This document shows, in pieces, positions 16,617 to 27,400 of a stretch of 64,000 nucleotides of DNA. The position numbers and the translations under genes were made by a program. Each line of letters starts with the position of its first letter. Position 1 is the stretch's first letter. The notes beneath the pieces were generated by a model that saw nothing but the letters and a program-made list of their open reading frames with translations, was not told where the DNA came from and ran no database searches. The DNA is from Planctomycetota bacterium. Its GTDB lineage: Bacteria > Planctomycetota > Phycisphaerae > Phycisphaerales > SM1A02. The stretch is taken from NCBI GenBank assembly GCA_021414025.1, contig JAIOPG010000002.1, positions 496,001 to 560,000 on the forward strand, in the 5' to 3' direction.

Positions 16617-17873
16617 ATGAATCTTCCTCGCCGCTCCTTGAGTGTCGTCGCCGCTCTCGCATGGTTGCTGCTTGCCGCGGCTCCCCCCGCGGCGCCCGCT
16701 GAGAGCGCGCCGCAAACCGCGCCGAAGTCCGCTCCAGCCGCCAAGAAGCCGGCGGCACCCAAGGCCAAGAGCGAGACGCCCGCCAAGGCGAAGCGCGAGG
16801 CGGGACTTCTCTACGGCCGACCCGCGCCGAAGAAAGCCCCGGGCACGATCCGCCTGGCCGCCTACAACATGGAGAATTTCTTCGATGGCGTCGACGATCC
16901 GAATCTCTCGGGCGAATACGACGACATCAAGATGCAGACCAGCGAGAGCCGCTGCAAGGCGCTGGCCAAAGCCATCCACGACCTGGACGCCGACGTGCTG
17001 GGCCTGGAAGAGGTCGAGGGTGAGGATGCGCTGCGATGGTTCCGCGACACCTATCTCAAAGACATGGGCTACGAATACCTCGCGAGCAAGGAAGTGGGCT
17101 ACTACCGCGGCGTCGAGCAGGCGCTGCTGAGTCGCTTTCCGATCGAGGATGTGCAGATCTGGACCAACGAGGATCTCTCGCCGATGGAGAAATACATTCC
17201 CAAGGACGCGGACCAGCGCAAGAAGGAGGGCTGGGGCGACGATCCGAAAGACAAGGAGCCGCTGAAGTTCCAGCGCAGCCCGCTGAAGGCGGTGGTGAAG
17301 CTTCCGGATGGACAGTTGCTGACCCTCTATGTGGTGCACCACAAAGCGGGCGGCAAGGCCACGGCGCATCACCGCGACCTTGAGGCGCTTCGCATCAACG
17401 AGATGATCAAAGAGGATCTCGCCAAGAAATCCGATGCGCTGGTTGCGGTGGTCGGCGATTTCAACGCCACTCCGAGCGAGAAGCCCGCGCGCATCTATCG
17501 CGACAAGGCTTTCGCCGGCCTGGTGAGCGCCTACGAGTTCCGTCCCGAGGCGGGCAAGGACAAGGAAAGCGCCAAGGACGATGACGCGGACGATGATGCG
17601 GACATGGCGGCGGAGAAATCAGCCAAGACCGCGGCCCGCAATCTCTATTTGACCCACATCACCAACCGCGCGATCGACTACATCCTGATGTCGCCGGCGC
17701 TGATGAAGCTCGCGGTGCCCAAGTCCTTCTTCGTGATGGGCACCCTGATGCCGGGCTCGGACTACGACTACAAGAAGGACACGCCGCCGGAGGGCTACGC
17801 CAGCGATCACTGCCCGGTCGCGATTGATTTGAAGGTGGCGGCGGCAAATACGGCGAAGCCCAAAGGGAAGTGA
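16617..17873 (+). CDS. Exported endonuclease/exonuclease/phosphatase-family protein
   Basis: The 418-residue protein has a signal peptide (NLPRRSLSVVAALAWLLLAA, cleavage near AAPA), a Lys/Ala/Pro-rich spacer to about residue 75, then the EEP fold. IRLAAYNMENFF gives the metal-site Asn, DVLGLEEVEG the catalytic Glu, VVGDFNATPSE the Asp/Asn pair, and SDHCPVAIDL the terminal Asp-His pair. Such proteins are Mg-dependent DNases, phosphodiesterases or sphingomyelinase-like enzymes, here acting outside the cytoplasm. An acidic insert (about residues 322-345, KDDDADDDADMAAEKSAK) is unusual. The ATG at 16617 was preferred over an upstream in-frame start because it puts the signal peptide at the N-terminus. 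Confidence 0.85.
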   Translation: MNLPRRSLSVVAALAWLLLAAAPPAAPAESAPQTAPKSAPAAKKPAAPKAKSETPAKAKREAGLLYGRPAPKKAPGTIRLAAYNMENFFDGVDDPNLSGEYDDIKMQTSESRCKALAKAIHDLDADVLGLEEVEGEDALRWFRDTYLKDMGYEYLASKEVGYYRGVEQALLSRFPIEDVQIWTNEDLSPMEKYIPKDADQRKKEGWGDDPKDKEPLKFQRSPLKAVVKLPDGQLLTLYVVHHKAGGKATAHHRDLEALRINEMIKEDLAKKSDALVAVVGDFNATPSEKPARIYRDKAFAGLVSAYEFRPEAGKDKESAKDDDADDDADMAAEKSAKTAARNLYLTHITNRAIDYILMSPALMKLAVPKSFFVMGTLMPGSDYDYKKDTPPEGYASDHCPVAIDLKVAAANTAKPKGK

Positions 17874-17980
17874 ATCCGCAGGATTTTGCTTTGTAGCAAA
17901 TCTCCCCGGGTGTCTCGTGTCAAATACATGGAGTGTTTCATCCCTCTGTGACGTGGACCCGCAATTCCAGCCAATCCCGG

Positions 17981-18163
17981 TCATTGACCAAAGGCAAAAA
18001 CACACAGTTCGTAGAGCACGATTGTCCATAGCAGCGCCGCACCCAGCAGCACGAAGGCAACTACAAACGCAAAAATGACCCTCGTCCAGGTCGGCGCAGA
18101 TTCTTCCAATCCCTGCATGATGATGAGCCGTAGTACGTCAAAAATTGCGTAGAACACTCGCAA
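17981..18163 (-). CDS. Possible small membrane protein
   Basis: A 60-residue frame from a TTG at 18163 has AAAGGA just upstream and one strong membrane segment (VIFAFVVAFVLLGAALLWTI, about residues 29-48). It sits at the edge of an AT-richer stretch, where a spurious open frame of this hydrophobic composition is less common than in the GC-rich parts. There is no recognised family and an internal ATG start is also possible, so the call is tentative. Confidence 0.35.
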   Translation of the reverse strand: MRVFYAIFDVLRLIIMQGLEESAPTWTRVIFAFVVAFVLLGAALLWTIVLYELCVFAFGQ

Positions 18164-18261
18164 TATCCTTTAGAAAATCAAACATTCTATCAATCGGCTT
18201 ACTAGTCGAACACTTCCACGTGAATGGCCCCAAATCGTGCATTTTGGCCATGGCAAGATCG

Positions 18262-19047
18262 CTATTGAGCGGGTGGAATCATATGACGCAAATTCTCCAT
18301 CCAATTATTACGCTCCTGCACCAACTTGTTTAATAACTCATTGTCCGCATTGCCATCTTCGCTCAACTCTCGACGGAGATTTCTCAGAGTCTCTGCATCG
18401 AAGCCAGGTAAATGCGCATTTTCCGCCGAGCGAAGGATCGCGTCCCGAATAGTTCTAGTCTTTAAGCAAATGTCAAACTGCATGGTAAGCAGAGCAACTT
18501 CCGGCGGTTCCGCGGCCATCTCTTTCGGGACTTGTGCCGAAATTAATGACCGTGCAAACAGTCGCATATTGATCGAGCATTTTTGCAAGGCCAACATTGT
18601 GCGAGAGCATACTTCTGGCTTCCAATCGACAAACGGGGGACTTCTTAAGGCCAAGGCTGGAATGTCTTGTTTCCTTAAAAGGGTATTTCGCCATTCGCGA
18701 AAATCAAGAACTCCTCCATGAATCACTGGTGCCAAGTGAGTATTGGATATCCATGCCAGATTTTCTGCCCGAATGGAATAATTTGACAAATCAAGATTGT
18801 CACGAAGCATTTCAATTGCTACTTTTCGTTGATCATCGCTCTCAGAAAAAAGACCAATCCACAGCGCCATTAGTCGCGCATTCTGTGTCTCATCAATAAT
18901 CTTTACTGTTTGGGGAGGAGGTTGCTTCGGATTTTGCGAAGGCGTTTCGGTCTCGACGCTTCCATCAGGGCGTCCGCAACTCTGCGACAAGAGCACCACT
19001 ACAGAGGAGATAACCAACACTCGCTTGGCATTTGCAAACCAATTCAT
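18262..19047 (-). CDS. Lipoprotein of unknown function
   Basis: The 261-residue protein starts at the ATG at 19047, which overlaps the stop of the upstream dockerin-like gene (ATGA). Its N-terminus (a basic MNWFANAKR, then VLVISSVVVLLSQSC) is a lipoprotein signal with the lipidated Cys near residue 24, followed by a Pro/Gln-rich spacer. The rest is helical-looking with no motif I recognise. Codon use is visibly less GC-rich than that of neighbouring operons. Overlap and shared strand with the secreted dockerin-like protein suggest the two act together at the cell surface. Confidence 0.7.
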   Translation of the reverse strand: MNWFANAKRVLVISSVVVLLSQSCGRPDGSVETETPSQNPKQPPPQTVKIIDETQNARLMALWIGLFSESDDQRKVAIEMLRDNLDLSNYSIRAENLAWISNTHLAPVIHGGVLDFREWRNTLLRKQDIPALALRSPPFVDWKPEVCSRTMLALQKCSINMRLFARSLISAQVPKEMAAEPPEVALLTMQFDICLKTRTIRDAILRSAENAHLPGFDAETLRNLRRELSEDGNADNELLNKLVQERNNWMENLRHMIPPAQ

Positions 19048-20036
19048 AATATGGGAATGCCGGGTGGCATAAGTAATTGTAGTCCAGTGCACAAAATGGC
19101 ACAATAGCATTTCCCTGTCATCCCTTGCACCATCTCTAATAAATGTGCTTGGGCATCCAGGTACTTTTGGTAGCACGCAGTCATTTCCTCTAAATCAGTC
19201 CCATCCTGATAGATTTCCGCGCAATAATCATTCCATTCCAAGTTGTATTGCTCGATAAAACGAGCCGCATCTCTAATGGCACTATCGCAACTGAACCTAC
19301 ATGGAAGACACGCAAAAAAAGAAATCGCTCTTCCTAATAACCCCCGCCGCCACTCCAAAGTGCCGGAATGCGCTGGCAGATCAGAAAGTTCCATGCTGAG
19401 CGTAAGTGCCATGAATTCATCTGCATCTAAAACGCCGTCAATATTAATGTCTGCAGCGCCCACCAATGCTCGATGCTGAATATTGTCCTCATCGAATAAA
19501 AAGGGCGCGGACGATAGTGCATCGGTGAGATCGACCACATCGATCGTTCCGTCAGGGTTTGAATCTCCCCGCCATTGCGCCAGCCAGATCGCTCCGACCT
19601 CATCCTCTTCCGGATTCACTATCCCGATTGCCTGGCCGAGTAGCAGCAAGTTCGCTGAGTCAATCACGCGACATTTTACGATCACGCCTCCCTCAGAAGT
19701 TCCCTCTTCAGTACTGATGAAAATTCCACGTGATCCGTTCCATCCCAATTCATCAACTATCAAGCAATTCTCCCAAAGCACTGATTCGTCGTATCCGAGC
19801 GTGACGATCCTTGTACTCACACCGCTTTGCGACATGACTAGATCAAGCTCAGGATGAGCATGCGTTAAGTTAGATACCAACATTTCCGGTTGGCCGTCGC
19901 CATCCAAATCCCCAATAGCAATGGAATCGATTGGTGATTGGATGGGATCTGGGTCGGTTGCTAATGCCGCACTGGCACAGAGTCCCCATGCAAGCACCAC
20001 AAACATCCCCATCGTTTTATCGCTAAGGTTTGTCAT
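19044..20036 (-). CDS. Secreted protein with FG-GAP and dockerin/EF-hand-like motifs
   Basis: The 330-residue protein starts at the ATG at 20036 behind a strong AGAAGGAG ribosome binding site. A signal peptide (about residues 1-25, ending ASAALA) is followed by IGDLDGDGQPEML, an FG-GAP-type calcium loop. RGDSNPDGTIDVVDLTDAL and ADINIDGVLDADEFMAL follow, spaced like the paired calcium loops of a type I dockerin. The C-terminal 100 residues are Cys-rich (CLPCRFSC, CYCAILCTG). Dockerin-like loops are common in planctomycete exported proteins without cellulosomes; the partner is unknown. It leads a two-gene unit with the lipoprotein. The gene lies in the AT-richer islet. Confidence 0.7.
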   Translation of the reverse strand: MTNLSDKTMGMFVVLAWGLCASAALATDPDPIQSPIDSIAIGDLDGDGQPEMLVSNLTHAHPELDLVMSQSGVSTRIVTLGYDESVLWENCLIVDELGWNGSRGIFISTEEGTSEGGVIVKCRVIDSANLLLLGQAIGIVNPEEDEVGAIWLAQWRGDSNPDGTIDVVDLTDALSSAPFLFDEDNIQHRALVGAADINIDGVLDADEFMALTLSMELSDLPAHSGTLEWRRGLLGRAISFFACLPCRFSCDSAIRDAARFIEQYNLEWNDYCAEIYQDGTDLEEMTACYQKYLDAQAHLLEMVQGMTGKCYCAILCTGLQLLMPPGIPIL

Positions 20037-20350
20037 AATCAAAACTCCTTCTAAAATGTTGCAAATCTTGGGGGTCCACCAGCAGGGCAACACCTTGGGT
20101 ATTTGAATTCAAGGTACAACTACTTTCATTAGGTTGTAAAGATGTATTTCTGAAATAAATAAATTTATTGGCTGTCGTGTAATGGCCAACTCACAACGCA
20201 GCGGATAAGTTTGGCCAGTTAAAGCAATCGCTACCAAGCCTGGATCAGCGGGGGGGGGGGGGGGGTCAGAGGGCTCGAAACTTCAGGAGAATTGAAATCG
20301 CACAAAATGCGTCGCATTAATGGATGTATTCAGATATGCCATGGAATTCG
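20037..20350. other. 314-bp intergenic region with inverted repeat and G16 tract
   Basis: No gene is seen here. It must hold the promoter of the minus-strand dockerin-like gene. A short inverted repeat, ACCTTG at 20092-20097 and CAAGGT at 20110-20115, brackets the palindrome TTGAATTCAA (20103-20112) and could be an operator. A run of 16 G lies at 20250-20265. No terminator with a T-run is clear for trpB, whose stop is at 20351. Confidence 0.5.
20250..20265. repeat. Homopolymer of 16 G
   Basis: Sixteen consecutive G residues lie in the intergenic region about 85 bp beyond the trpB stop and 210 bp upstream of the dockerin-like gene. Such tracts change length readily by slippage and are also error-prone in sequencing, so the exact count is uncertain. 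Confidence 0.9.
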
Positions 20351-21564
<1,214 letters not shown>

Positions 21565-21568
<4 letters not shown>

Positions 21569-22503
21569 TCGCGTCTCTCGCCGCCCGCGTTTTCCTTGGC
21601 GGGCTCGTGCGGCATGTTGCGGCGCCGAAACCTGCGCGTCATGGCGGAGACCGGCCCGTAGACCGTGTAGGTGGTGAAGCAGATGGCCAGCGCGACCTGC
21701 AGCCACCAGATGGCCATGACGATCGGGATCACGATCTGCACGAGCACCTTGAAGGGCTTGCGCCCGCGCAGCCCGCGATTGATGATGTGCGGATAGCGGA
21801 TGGTGCTGACCATGGCCAGCGCGCAGAGCAGGGTGATCGCCGGAATGATCAGGCTGGAGGATGCCTCGATGCGCGGCGGAAACTCGCCGCCGTAGCGCTT
21901 CACCAGCAGATGCTGGTGCAGCAGGATCAGGCTGGCCACGCATCCCGCGGCGCCGGGCGAGGGCAGTCCGCGAAACCACATGTGCGCCGTCACGTCGGTG
22001 GAGACGGTCTCCGAGTTGAATCGCGCCAGCCGCAGCGCGGTGCAGCAGATGTAGACCGCGGCGATGGTCCAGGTGGCCTTGGCGTAATAGTTGTCCGTGT
22101 CCGGGCCGAGGATGTTGGTGCCGTGCTCGGCCCCGTAGTAGTAGCTCACAAGTCGCAGCATCATGAAGGCGGGGGCCACGCCGAAGGTGACCATGTCGCA
22201 GAGCGAATCAAGCTGAGCCCCCAGGTCGCTGGTGCTGCGCGTCAGCCGCGCCACGCCGCCATCCAGCGCGTCGAAGAACATGCCGAAGAAGATCAGGGTG
22301 CCGGCGACGGTGAGCGTGCTCCAGCCGAAGAATTCGCTGGCCGCCACGGGCTTGGCCGCGTAGTGGATCGCCGCGAAACCGCACAGCAGGTTGCCCAGCG
22401 TCAGCAGCGTGGGCAGCACCGCGATGGCGGGGGCGACGCGCGTGCCGCGGATGCGCGGCCGGAATCGTCGTCTCTTCAATCGTGGGGGCGGGGAATCAAT
22501 CAT
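21565..22503 (-). CDS. pssA: CDP-diacylglycerol-serine O-phosphatidyltransferase
   Basis: The 312-residue membrane protein carries the CDP-alcohol phosphatidyltransferase motif DGxxARx8GxxxDxxxD. It reads [19 protein letters not shown] followed by SLCD, around residues 78-100. Several membrane segments surround it. The [14 protein letters not shown] start is typical of the PssA subfamily, which makes phosphatidylserine, the precursor of phosphatidylethanolamine. A basic N-terminal tail ([11 protein letters not shown]) precedes the first membrane segment. It sits 31 bp after the lipoprotein gene and overlaps trpB by GTGA. Confidence 0.9.
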
Positions 22504-22534
22504 GAGTCACTCTGGTCTGGGATGGTTCTTCACA

Positions 22535-23374
22535 TCAGTTGGAGTCGTCGGATTTCTTGACGGGCTGGATCGAGCCCGGAACATGGGGTAGGAACGCCAG
22601 GAGTGTAAAGCCCTTCATCGGCGTTTCCTTGCCTTCGAGATCGGCGGATTCCCCAAGCAGGAAGCGACCCGCGGTCGGAGGCAGCGGAGCTTCGGCGCCG
22701 GGGCCGCGTCCGCTCTTGAAAGGGCCCTGGTTGGCCGACAGCAGGATCAAGGCCTCGTCCGGCTCCAGGCAGGTTTCGATGCCGGTATTGGCGATCGGCG
22801 TGCCCAGTGGGCGGTCCGCCCGCGCCATCCGTCCTTCCTGGACCAGCGCGGATGGCACGATCGTGGTGACGAGCTCGAGCTGAAAGCAGCCGCCGCTCTC
22901 GGTGGGCGTGGTCCAGCCGCGCGCCGCGATCTGCATCACCTGCGCGCGGGAGGTCTGCGCCCGTCCGTTGACGGAGAAGGCCAGGCCGTCGGGAAGCTCG
23001 CGCTGGAACACGTCGCGCCAGTTGGGCATGGTGCCGTAGGAAGTCCGGATGTCCATCGAGCCGCTGCCGATCCTCGCCTGCAGCGCCGGCACGTCCTGCA
23101 GGGAGACGATGGCCGCGAGGAATCCCTCGCGCTGCAATTGTTCGGAGGCCAGCGGATTCATCACGGGCCGCTTCTGGAATCCGATCACGACCCCCTCCAG
23201 CCGGGAGGATTCGTCGGTGGTGGTCCAGCGGATGACTTCAAGTCCGTCCTGCTCCGGCTTCACCGGCGTGCCGAAGAAGCCGGGCGCCACCTGCGCCCCG
23301 GTGCAGTGCAGCAGAAGCAGGGGGAAGAGGGCCGCCAGCGAAACTCTCAGAGCGCCGCGCCGCGGGAACTTCAT
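22535..23374 (-). CDS. Lipoprotein of unknown function
   Basis: From the ATG at 23374 the product is 279 residues with a lipoprotein signal (LAALFPLLLLHC, lipidated Cys near residue 24). The remainder has no motif I recognise; it is mostly beta-strand-like, with segments such as EVIRWTTTDESSRLEGVVIG. Its start overlaps the stop of the LOG-family gene (ATGA), so it belongs to the AsmA-like/LOG/pssA/trpB operon. Function is unknown; an envelope role is suggested only by lipidation and neighbours. Confidence 0.75.
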   Translation of the reverse strand: MKFPRRGALRVSLAALFPLLLLHCTGAQVAPGFFGTPVKPEQDGLEVIRWTTTDESSRLEGVVIGFQKRPVMNPLASEQLQREGFLAAIVSLQDVPALQARIGSGSMDIRTSYGTMPNWRDVFQRELPDGLAFSVNGRAQTSRAQVMQIAARGWTTPTESGGCFQLELVTTIVPSALVQEGRMARADRPLGTPIANTGIETCLEPDEALILLSANQGPFKSGRGPGAEAPLPPTAGRFLLGESADLEGKETPMKGFTLLAFLPHVPGSIQPVKKSDDSN

Positions 23375-24462
23375 GACGATGGGAGCGTGGCGGGATCTTC
23401 CGGGAAGTGATTGATGCGGTCGATCAGCCGGCGCAACAGGCCGAAGGCGCGCTTCGAGTAGTGGAACTGCAGTCGCGGCAGGTCCGGGTGCTCGTTCTCC
23501 GCGTCCAGCGCCCCGGTCTGGGTGATGTGCCCGCTCTTGATCAGCGGACGGAACTCGCCATCCAGCAGCTCCACCTGCGCCGGCAGCAGCGGGCGCTTCA
23601 GGCGGATCACCAGCTGGTCGCCCACGTAGCGGCTGCTGTGATAGCGGTGGTAGAAGCGCAGGATGCGGGCCACCGCGTCGGCCGGGCTGGAGGCAAACTC
23701 GTAGAGGCCGGGATCCTCGGCGCTGATCCATCCCTGGGCCAGCAGATTCTCCACGACGCCATACTCCCACTTGCGCCAGTAACCCAGCGGCTTGCCTTCC
23801 TTGTCCGCGCCCTCGACCAGGACGATGGGCACGATCGGGCTCTTGCCGGTCTGGATGAGCGTCAGCACCTCAAAGATCTCGTCCATCGTGCCGAAGCCGC
23901 CGGGGAAGACCGCGACCGCGTCGGAGTGGCTTACGAACATGAGCTTGCGCGTGAAAAAGTATTTGAAGGAGACCAGCTTGTCGTCGCCGGCGATGATCTC
24001 GTTGGCATTGGTTTCGAAGGGCAGGCGGATGGAGAGTCCGAAGCTCGACTCGCGGCTCGGTCCCTCGTGGCCCGCCTTCATGATGCCGTCGCCGGCGCCG
24101 GTGATCGCCATCCAGTGCTCGGCGGCCATCGCCTGGCCGAAGGAGCGCGCCGCGATGTAGTCGGGGTGGTCCATCGGCGTGCGGGCGCTGCCGAAGATGC
24201 TGACCTTGGGCACGCCGCGGAAGCGGTTGAAGACGCGGTAGGAGCGGCGGATCTCCTTCACCGCGTTCTCGATCAATTTGATCTGCGAAATGTCACAGCC
24301 GTCGGAAAGCAGCTTGAGACCGGTCGAGACCAGCTCCTCGACATGGCGACGCCGGCGCGAGGCGGAGTCGCCGCCGCGATGGCTGGCGGTGGCCGCGGCG
24401 TCGGCGACCAGTGCCGTGATCCGGGCGCGGATGGAGTTGTCCAGTTCGGGGGCCTCGCTCAT
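23371..24462 (-). CDS. LOG-family (lysine-decarboxylase-like) nucleotide-processing protein
   Basis: The 363-residue protein has a helical N-terminal part of about 85 residues, then a Rossmann-like domain: KVSIFGSARTP, MAITGAGDGIMKAGHEG, and PGGFGTMDEIFEVLTL near residue 190. That last stretch is the PGGxGTxxE motif of LOG phosphoribohydrolases. Family members release ribose-5-phosphate from nucleotide monophosphates; in bacteria PpnN-like members are nucleosidases tied to nucleotide balance. At 363 residues it is longer than plant-type LOG (about 200). Its start overlaps the AsmA-like gene stop and its stop overlaps the lipoprotein start, both as ATGA. Confidence 0.85.
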   Translation of the reverse strand: MSEAPELDNSIRARITALVADAAATASHRGGDSASRRRRHVEELVSTGLKLLSDGCDISQIKLIENAVKEIRRSYRVFNRFRGVPKVSIFGSARTPMDHPDYIAARSFGQAMAAEHWMAITGAGDGIMKAGHEGPSRESSFGLSIRLPFETNANEIIAGDDKLVSFKYFFTRKLMFVSHSDAVAVFPGGFGTMDEIFEVLTLIQTGKSPIVPIVLVEGADKEGKPLGYWRKWEYGVVENLLAQGWISAEDPGLYEFASSPADAVARILRFYHRYHSSRYVGDQLVIRLKRPLLPAQVELLDGEFRPLIKSGHITQTGALDAENEHPDLPRLQFHYSKRAFGLLRRLIDRINHFPEDPATLPSS

Positions 24463-27400
24463 GGTGAGGCGGTCCGGTTTGAGGAGGTCGGCGCGAGGTC
24501 GGGCTGTTCCGCCGATGGGTCGTTGCCGATACCCGGCAGGGCCTTGGCGGTGATCCGCGGATCGGAGACGGGCCCCTCCACGTCGATCGCCAGGAAGAGG
24601 TCGGTGGCGGCGCCCAGAACGTCACTGGCGACCGGAATGATTCCACGATTCTTGAATCTCATGCTGATGGTCCATGCGTCGAGGTCCAGCGACCCCGACC
24701 CGAGGAGTTGCAGTGTAGGGCAAGTGAGGTCGAATTTCTCGAAGCGCACCTTGTGGCCGCGCAGGTAGAAGTCGATCTTCGCCTCCTTCAGGGACTCCGA
24801 GAGCGGCGGCATGAGCTGCGTGACCTGCAGCAGGCGGATCGCCAGAGGCAGGTCGCCCAGCCGCGCGTCGTAGCCGCGGATCTTGCCGCGCCCTTCGCGC
24901 GGCCGGTCGCCGTTGAGCTCGCCGCCCAGGGAGATGTTGGCGTTGACGCGGCCGTCGGAGCTGTGAATGGGCTTGCTCGGCGCGTGTCCCGCGATGAGCT
25001 CGGGCAGGTCGCTGCCCGCCACTCCGAGGTTGACCTGCCAGGGTCGCGTGCCCTTGCCGCGGGCGACGGCGTCGAGCCAGATGCGGCCGCCGTAGAAATC
25101 GCCCTCCAGGCTTGGGATCAGGAAGTCGTCGTTGGAGAAGTGATTGACCAGCGAGCCGTGGATGCCGGTGATCGGACGGTCGCGGATGGTCAGGCTCGCG
25201 TTGACCACGTCAATCTCCGCACCGTTGATCGGGCCGCTGTCGTCGTTGCGCAGCCGCAGCTGCCCGTGGATGTTCTTGAGCCACACGCCGCTGTTGAGCT
25301 GCCCCTCGTTGATCCGCATGTCGGCCGAGAAGACGATGCCCGAGTCGGGGGCCGGCCCCTGGAAGACGCCGTTGGTGAGGTCGAAGGGGCCGTCGCTGCG
25401 GAACTGGATGCGCTCCAGGCGCTCGCGAACGTCGATGGGAAGGATTCGAAAGAAGACCGGCTCGACGGAGTCCATGTGGGCCTCGATGAGGACGCGGTTG
25501 GCTTCCAGACGCGGGCTCTTGCCGAAGCTGGCGCAGCCGCTGGCCTCGAGGTGGCCCACCGGTGCGTCCTGCTCGGCATCCTCCATGGTGAGGTCGCGGG
25601 CGTTCATGGCCTCGTCGATCATGGCCATGGGCGAGAGCCGGTCGATGAAATCCATCCGGACGTCGTGCACGTGCAGGGCCTCGTCGATCAGTTCGAGGTA
25701 GCCGCAGGGAATCTTGATCATCGCGTCGTTGCCATCCATCGCGAAGCGCACATTGGTCGGATCGATCACCACATGCCGCCGGTCGGGCTTGCCCTCCTGG
25801 ATGACCAGGTGCACATCGGCGTCAATGGTGCCGGTGGGATGGCAGCCGCCCCAGGTCAGCAGCGCCTGGTCGGCCTTCTCCGCCGGCAGGAATCCGAAGA
25901 GCCAGCGATCGATGGGAACTTGGTGCGCCGTCGCCTGGAACCAGCGCTGCTTCGGCTTGAGCGAGGCGAAGCCCCGCGCGTCCACCTTGCCCTCGCCGAT
26001 GCTCCCGTTGAGCGAGACCAGCGTGGCGTTCTGATCGGTGAGCCGGGCCTGCGCCTTGACGCGGTCCAGGTTGAAGCCATTGGGAAGGATCTGGTCGGCG
26101 TCGGGAGCGGCGCCGGCCTCGGCCGGTCGCGGCGTGATCGTTCCGTTCTCCAGCATGATGTCGAAGTCCCAGGTGGTCCGCTCGTCCGGGTCGGCGCCGA
26201 TGACGCCATGGCCGCTCAGATTCCCTTGCAGGCCGATCTGCCGGAGCATGCGCGCCGGCGACGAGAGGTTGGTGCCGGGCCATCCCGCGGGTGGCGACGC
26301 CGTCGTGTTGGGCGTCTCGAAGGGGATCGCCGCCAGCAGAAGCGGTGTCACATGATCCTTGTCAAAGGCCACATGCAGATCGGGAAACACCCGACGCTCG
26401 TCGCCGCTGCGCGGAATGCGGACGACGCCGTCGAACGAGACCTTCGCCATGGTCGGCGTGGTCAGCTTCCATTTGCCGACCGGAAGCGTGATGAGCTCGT
26501 CCTCCACCTGGATTTCGCCGCTGGCCACGTGCACCGGATAGGGAAATCGTGAGCAGACCACATTGGCATCGCGCACCTTGATGGTTCCCGTGGTGCGCAC
26601 GATGGAACCACCCTTCACCGCGCGCTGCACCTTGAGGTCGACGCCGCAGCGGCCCCCGAATTCATATTCGCCGGGCTTGAGCAGCCCGGCGGCGCAGAGG
26701 CTCTCGTGAGCCGCCTGGTCGTAGAGCAGCGCGAACACCTTCTTGATGCCGTACAGGAATGAATTCTTGAGCGCATCGTCGATGGGCACATCGTCCGCCT
26801 TGATGTTCAGATCCACGCCCGCGTCGTCGCCGGGCTCGGTGACGGTTCCGTCAATGTGGATGAGCGAGTTGCCGCTGCCCTTGCCGTCGAGCGTCACGAT
26901 CGTGACGACCTCGTTGTTGAGCTCGATCGTGGCGGAGACATCCGTCATCATGTAGGGGAAGAGGAAGTATCCGCCGGAGCCGTGGGTCAACTTCAGCGTT
27001 CCCTTGGTCGAGAGCCCCTTGGCCTCGACCGTGCCGGAGGGGTCGCGGGGGGCGATCGGCCGGGAAGCGGTGACATCCAGGTCAATGTCCCAGGTCCGCG
27101 CCTGCAGGTTGGTGAGCACCTGGACGGCGGGGCTGGGCAGCTCGACGCCGTCGTATTGCTGCAGCGAATCACCGGTCATGGCGAAATGGGGAATCTGCAG
27201 TCGCGCCTGGATGCCGCTGCGCGCGATGGCGTCCTCCAGCCATGCCGCCGCGGCCGCCAGATCGGTGGGCTGATCCTCCGATGGCAGGGCGATCTCCAGG
27301 TCCAGCTCCATGGGCAGGGGAAGGCTGCGCTCGCGGGTGCTGTGGAGCGTGCCCTTGAAGTCCTCGAAGGAGAGCTTGTTCTGCGCAAACTTGACGGTGC

